Shown here piece after piece: positions 63,873 through 64,000 of a DNA stretch of 64,000 bases; the first letter of the stretch is position 1; each line of letters opens with the position of its first letter. A model generated the notes under the pieces. It was not told the origin of the DNA and made no database searches. It saw only the letters and a list, made by a program, of their open reading frames with translations. Location: positions 372,001-436,000 of the forward strand of contig NZ_CANLCY010000002.1 in NCBI RefSeq assembly GCF_947489255.1. Direction: 5' to 3'. This stretch comes from an uncultured Microbacterium sp. GTDB taxonomy: Bacteria; Actinomycetota; Actinomycetes; Actinomycetales; Microbacteriaceae. A program made the position numbers and the translations under genes.

Positions 63873-64000
63873 CGGGCCACCTCCTCGTCGATCGTCGGGC
63901 CGTCGACGACGGCGTCTCGATCCACCTCGTGCAACTGCACCCGCAAGTGCGACGGCACGTGCCGGTCGACCTCGACGACCTCGACCGCGAGCCAGCGTTC
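63869..64000 (-). CDS. C-terminus of an upstream CNNM/CorC-type protein (partial)
   Basis: Only the last 43 residues are visible, open to the window edge and ending at TGA 63869-63871. The segment ERWLAVEVVEVDRHVPSHLR looks like the end of a CorC_HlyC domain. Together with the gene after it, this would make the usual tandem pair of CNNM genes, one with and one without CorC_HlyC. The call depends mainly on context. Confidence 0.55.
   Translation of the reverse strand, partial: ERWLAVEVVEVDRHVPSHLRVQLHEVDRDAVVDGPTIDEEVAR

Overview
This is a contiguous stretch of a high-GC actinobacterial chromosome, most likely from the Microbacteriaceae and close to Microbacterium. The case rests on the gene order rne-(DUF4031)-rplU-rpmA-obgE-proB-proA-nadD-rsfS, lepA-hemW-hrcA-dnaJ-rsmE-HIT-phoH-ybeY-CNNM-era-leuA and recO-uppS-dusB-dgt-dnaG. 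Further support comes from strong GC bias at third positions, a CIRCE operator before hrcA, a Leu-rich leader peptide before leuA, and many genes that begin 5 to 7 bases after a TAnnnT-type -10 box, as expected for leaderless transcripts. No rRNA, insertion sequence, integrase, prophage or CRISPR array was seen. I ran no database searches, so family calls rest on recognised motifs and remembered families.

Layout. Positions 1-2050 (minus) hold a translationally coupled five-gene type VII secretion type cassette: YbaB/EbfC-like protein, WXG100 protein, small lipoprotein, EspC-like protein, and the N-terminus of a larger WXG100-like protein that runs off the left edge. Positions 2354-12412 (plus, with one minus gene) hold RNase E/G, L21/L27, Obg, proline synthesis, NAD synthesis and the ribosome silencing factor. 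Positions 12873-16564 (minus) hold tRNA-Ala, a putative DNA-glycosylase-type protein coupled to the abasic-site protein YedK, an App1-type phosphatase and a DedA membrane protein. Positions 16607-24998 (plus) hold pabB, leuS, comEA-comEC and holA. Positions 24999-25798 are a non-coding zone with a striking 112-bp tandem array of palindromes. rpsT and an alpha/beta hydrolase follow on the minus strand.

Positions 27101-41890 (plus) form a long translation, stress and ribosome-maturation block, ending in an oxidoreductase, an acetyltransferase and leuA with its attenuator. Positions 42035-50365 hold a MOSC protein, a TRIC-type channel (minus), recO-uppS, a DsbA-like protein and dusB-dgt-dnaG. 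Positions 50445-64000 are more accessory: an orphan ABC ATPase, tRNA-Asn, a membrane protein, a PknB-type kinase, a DUF2231 protein, an acyltransferase-3/SGNH protein, peptide deformylase, a DMT transporter, an ICMT-like protein, tRNA-Met, a zinc-ribbon/nuclease-like protein, an SDR and two tandem CNNM/CBS proteins.

The most unusual signals are: (a) the left-edge secretion cassette with an embedded lipoprotein; (b) two divergent gene pairs whose opposing -10 boxes are exactly 17 bases apart; (c) the 112-bp palindromic tandem array and related dispersed palindromes; (d) the overlapping putative glycosylase/YedK pair; (e) the leuA leader with four consecutive CTT codons and its own leaderless start.
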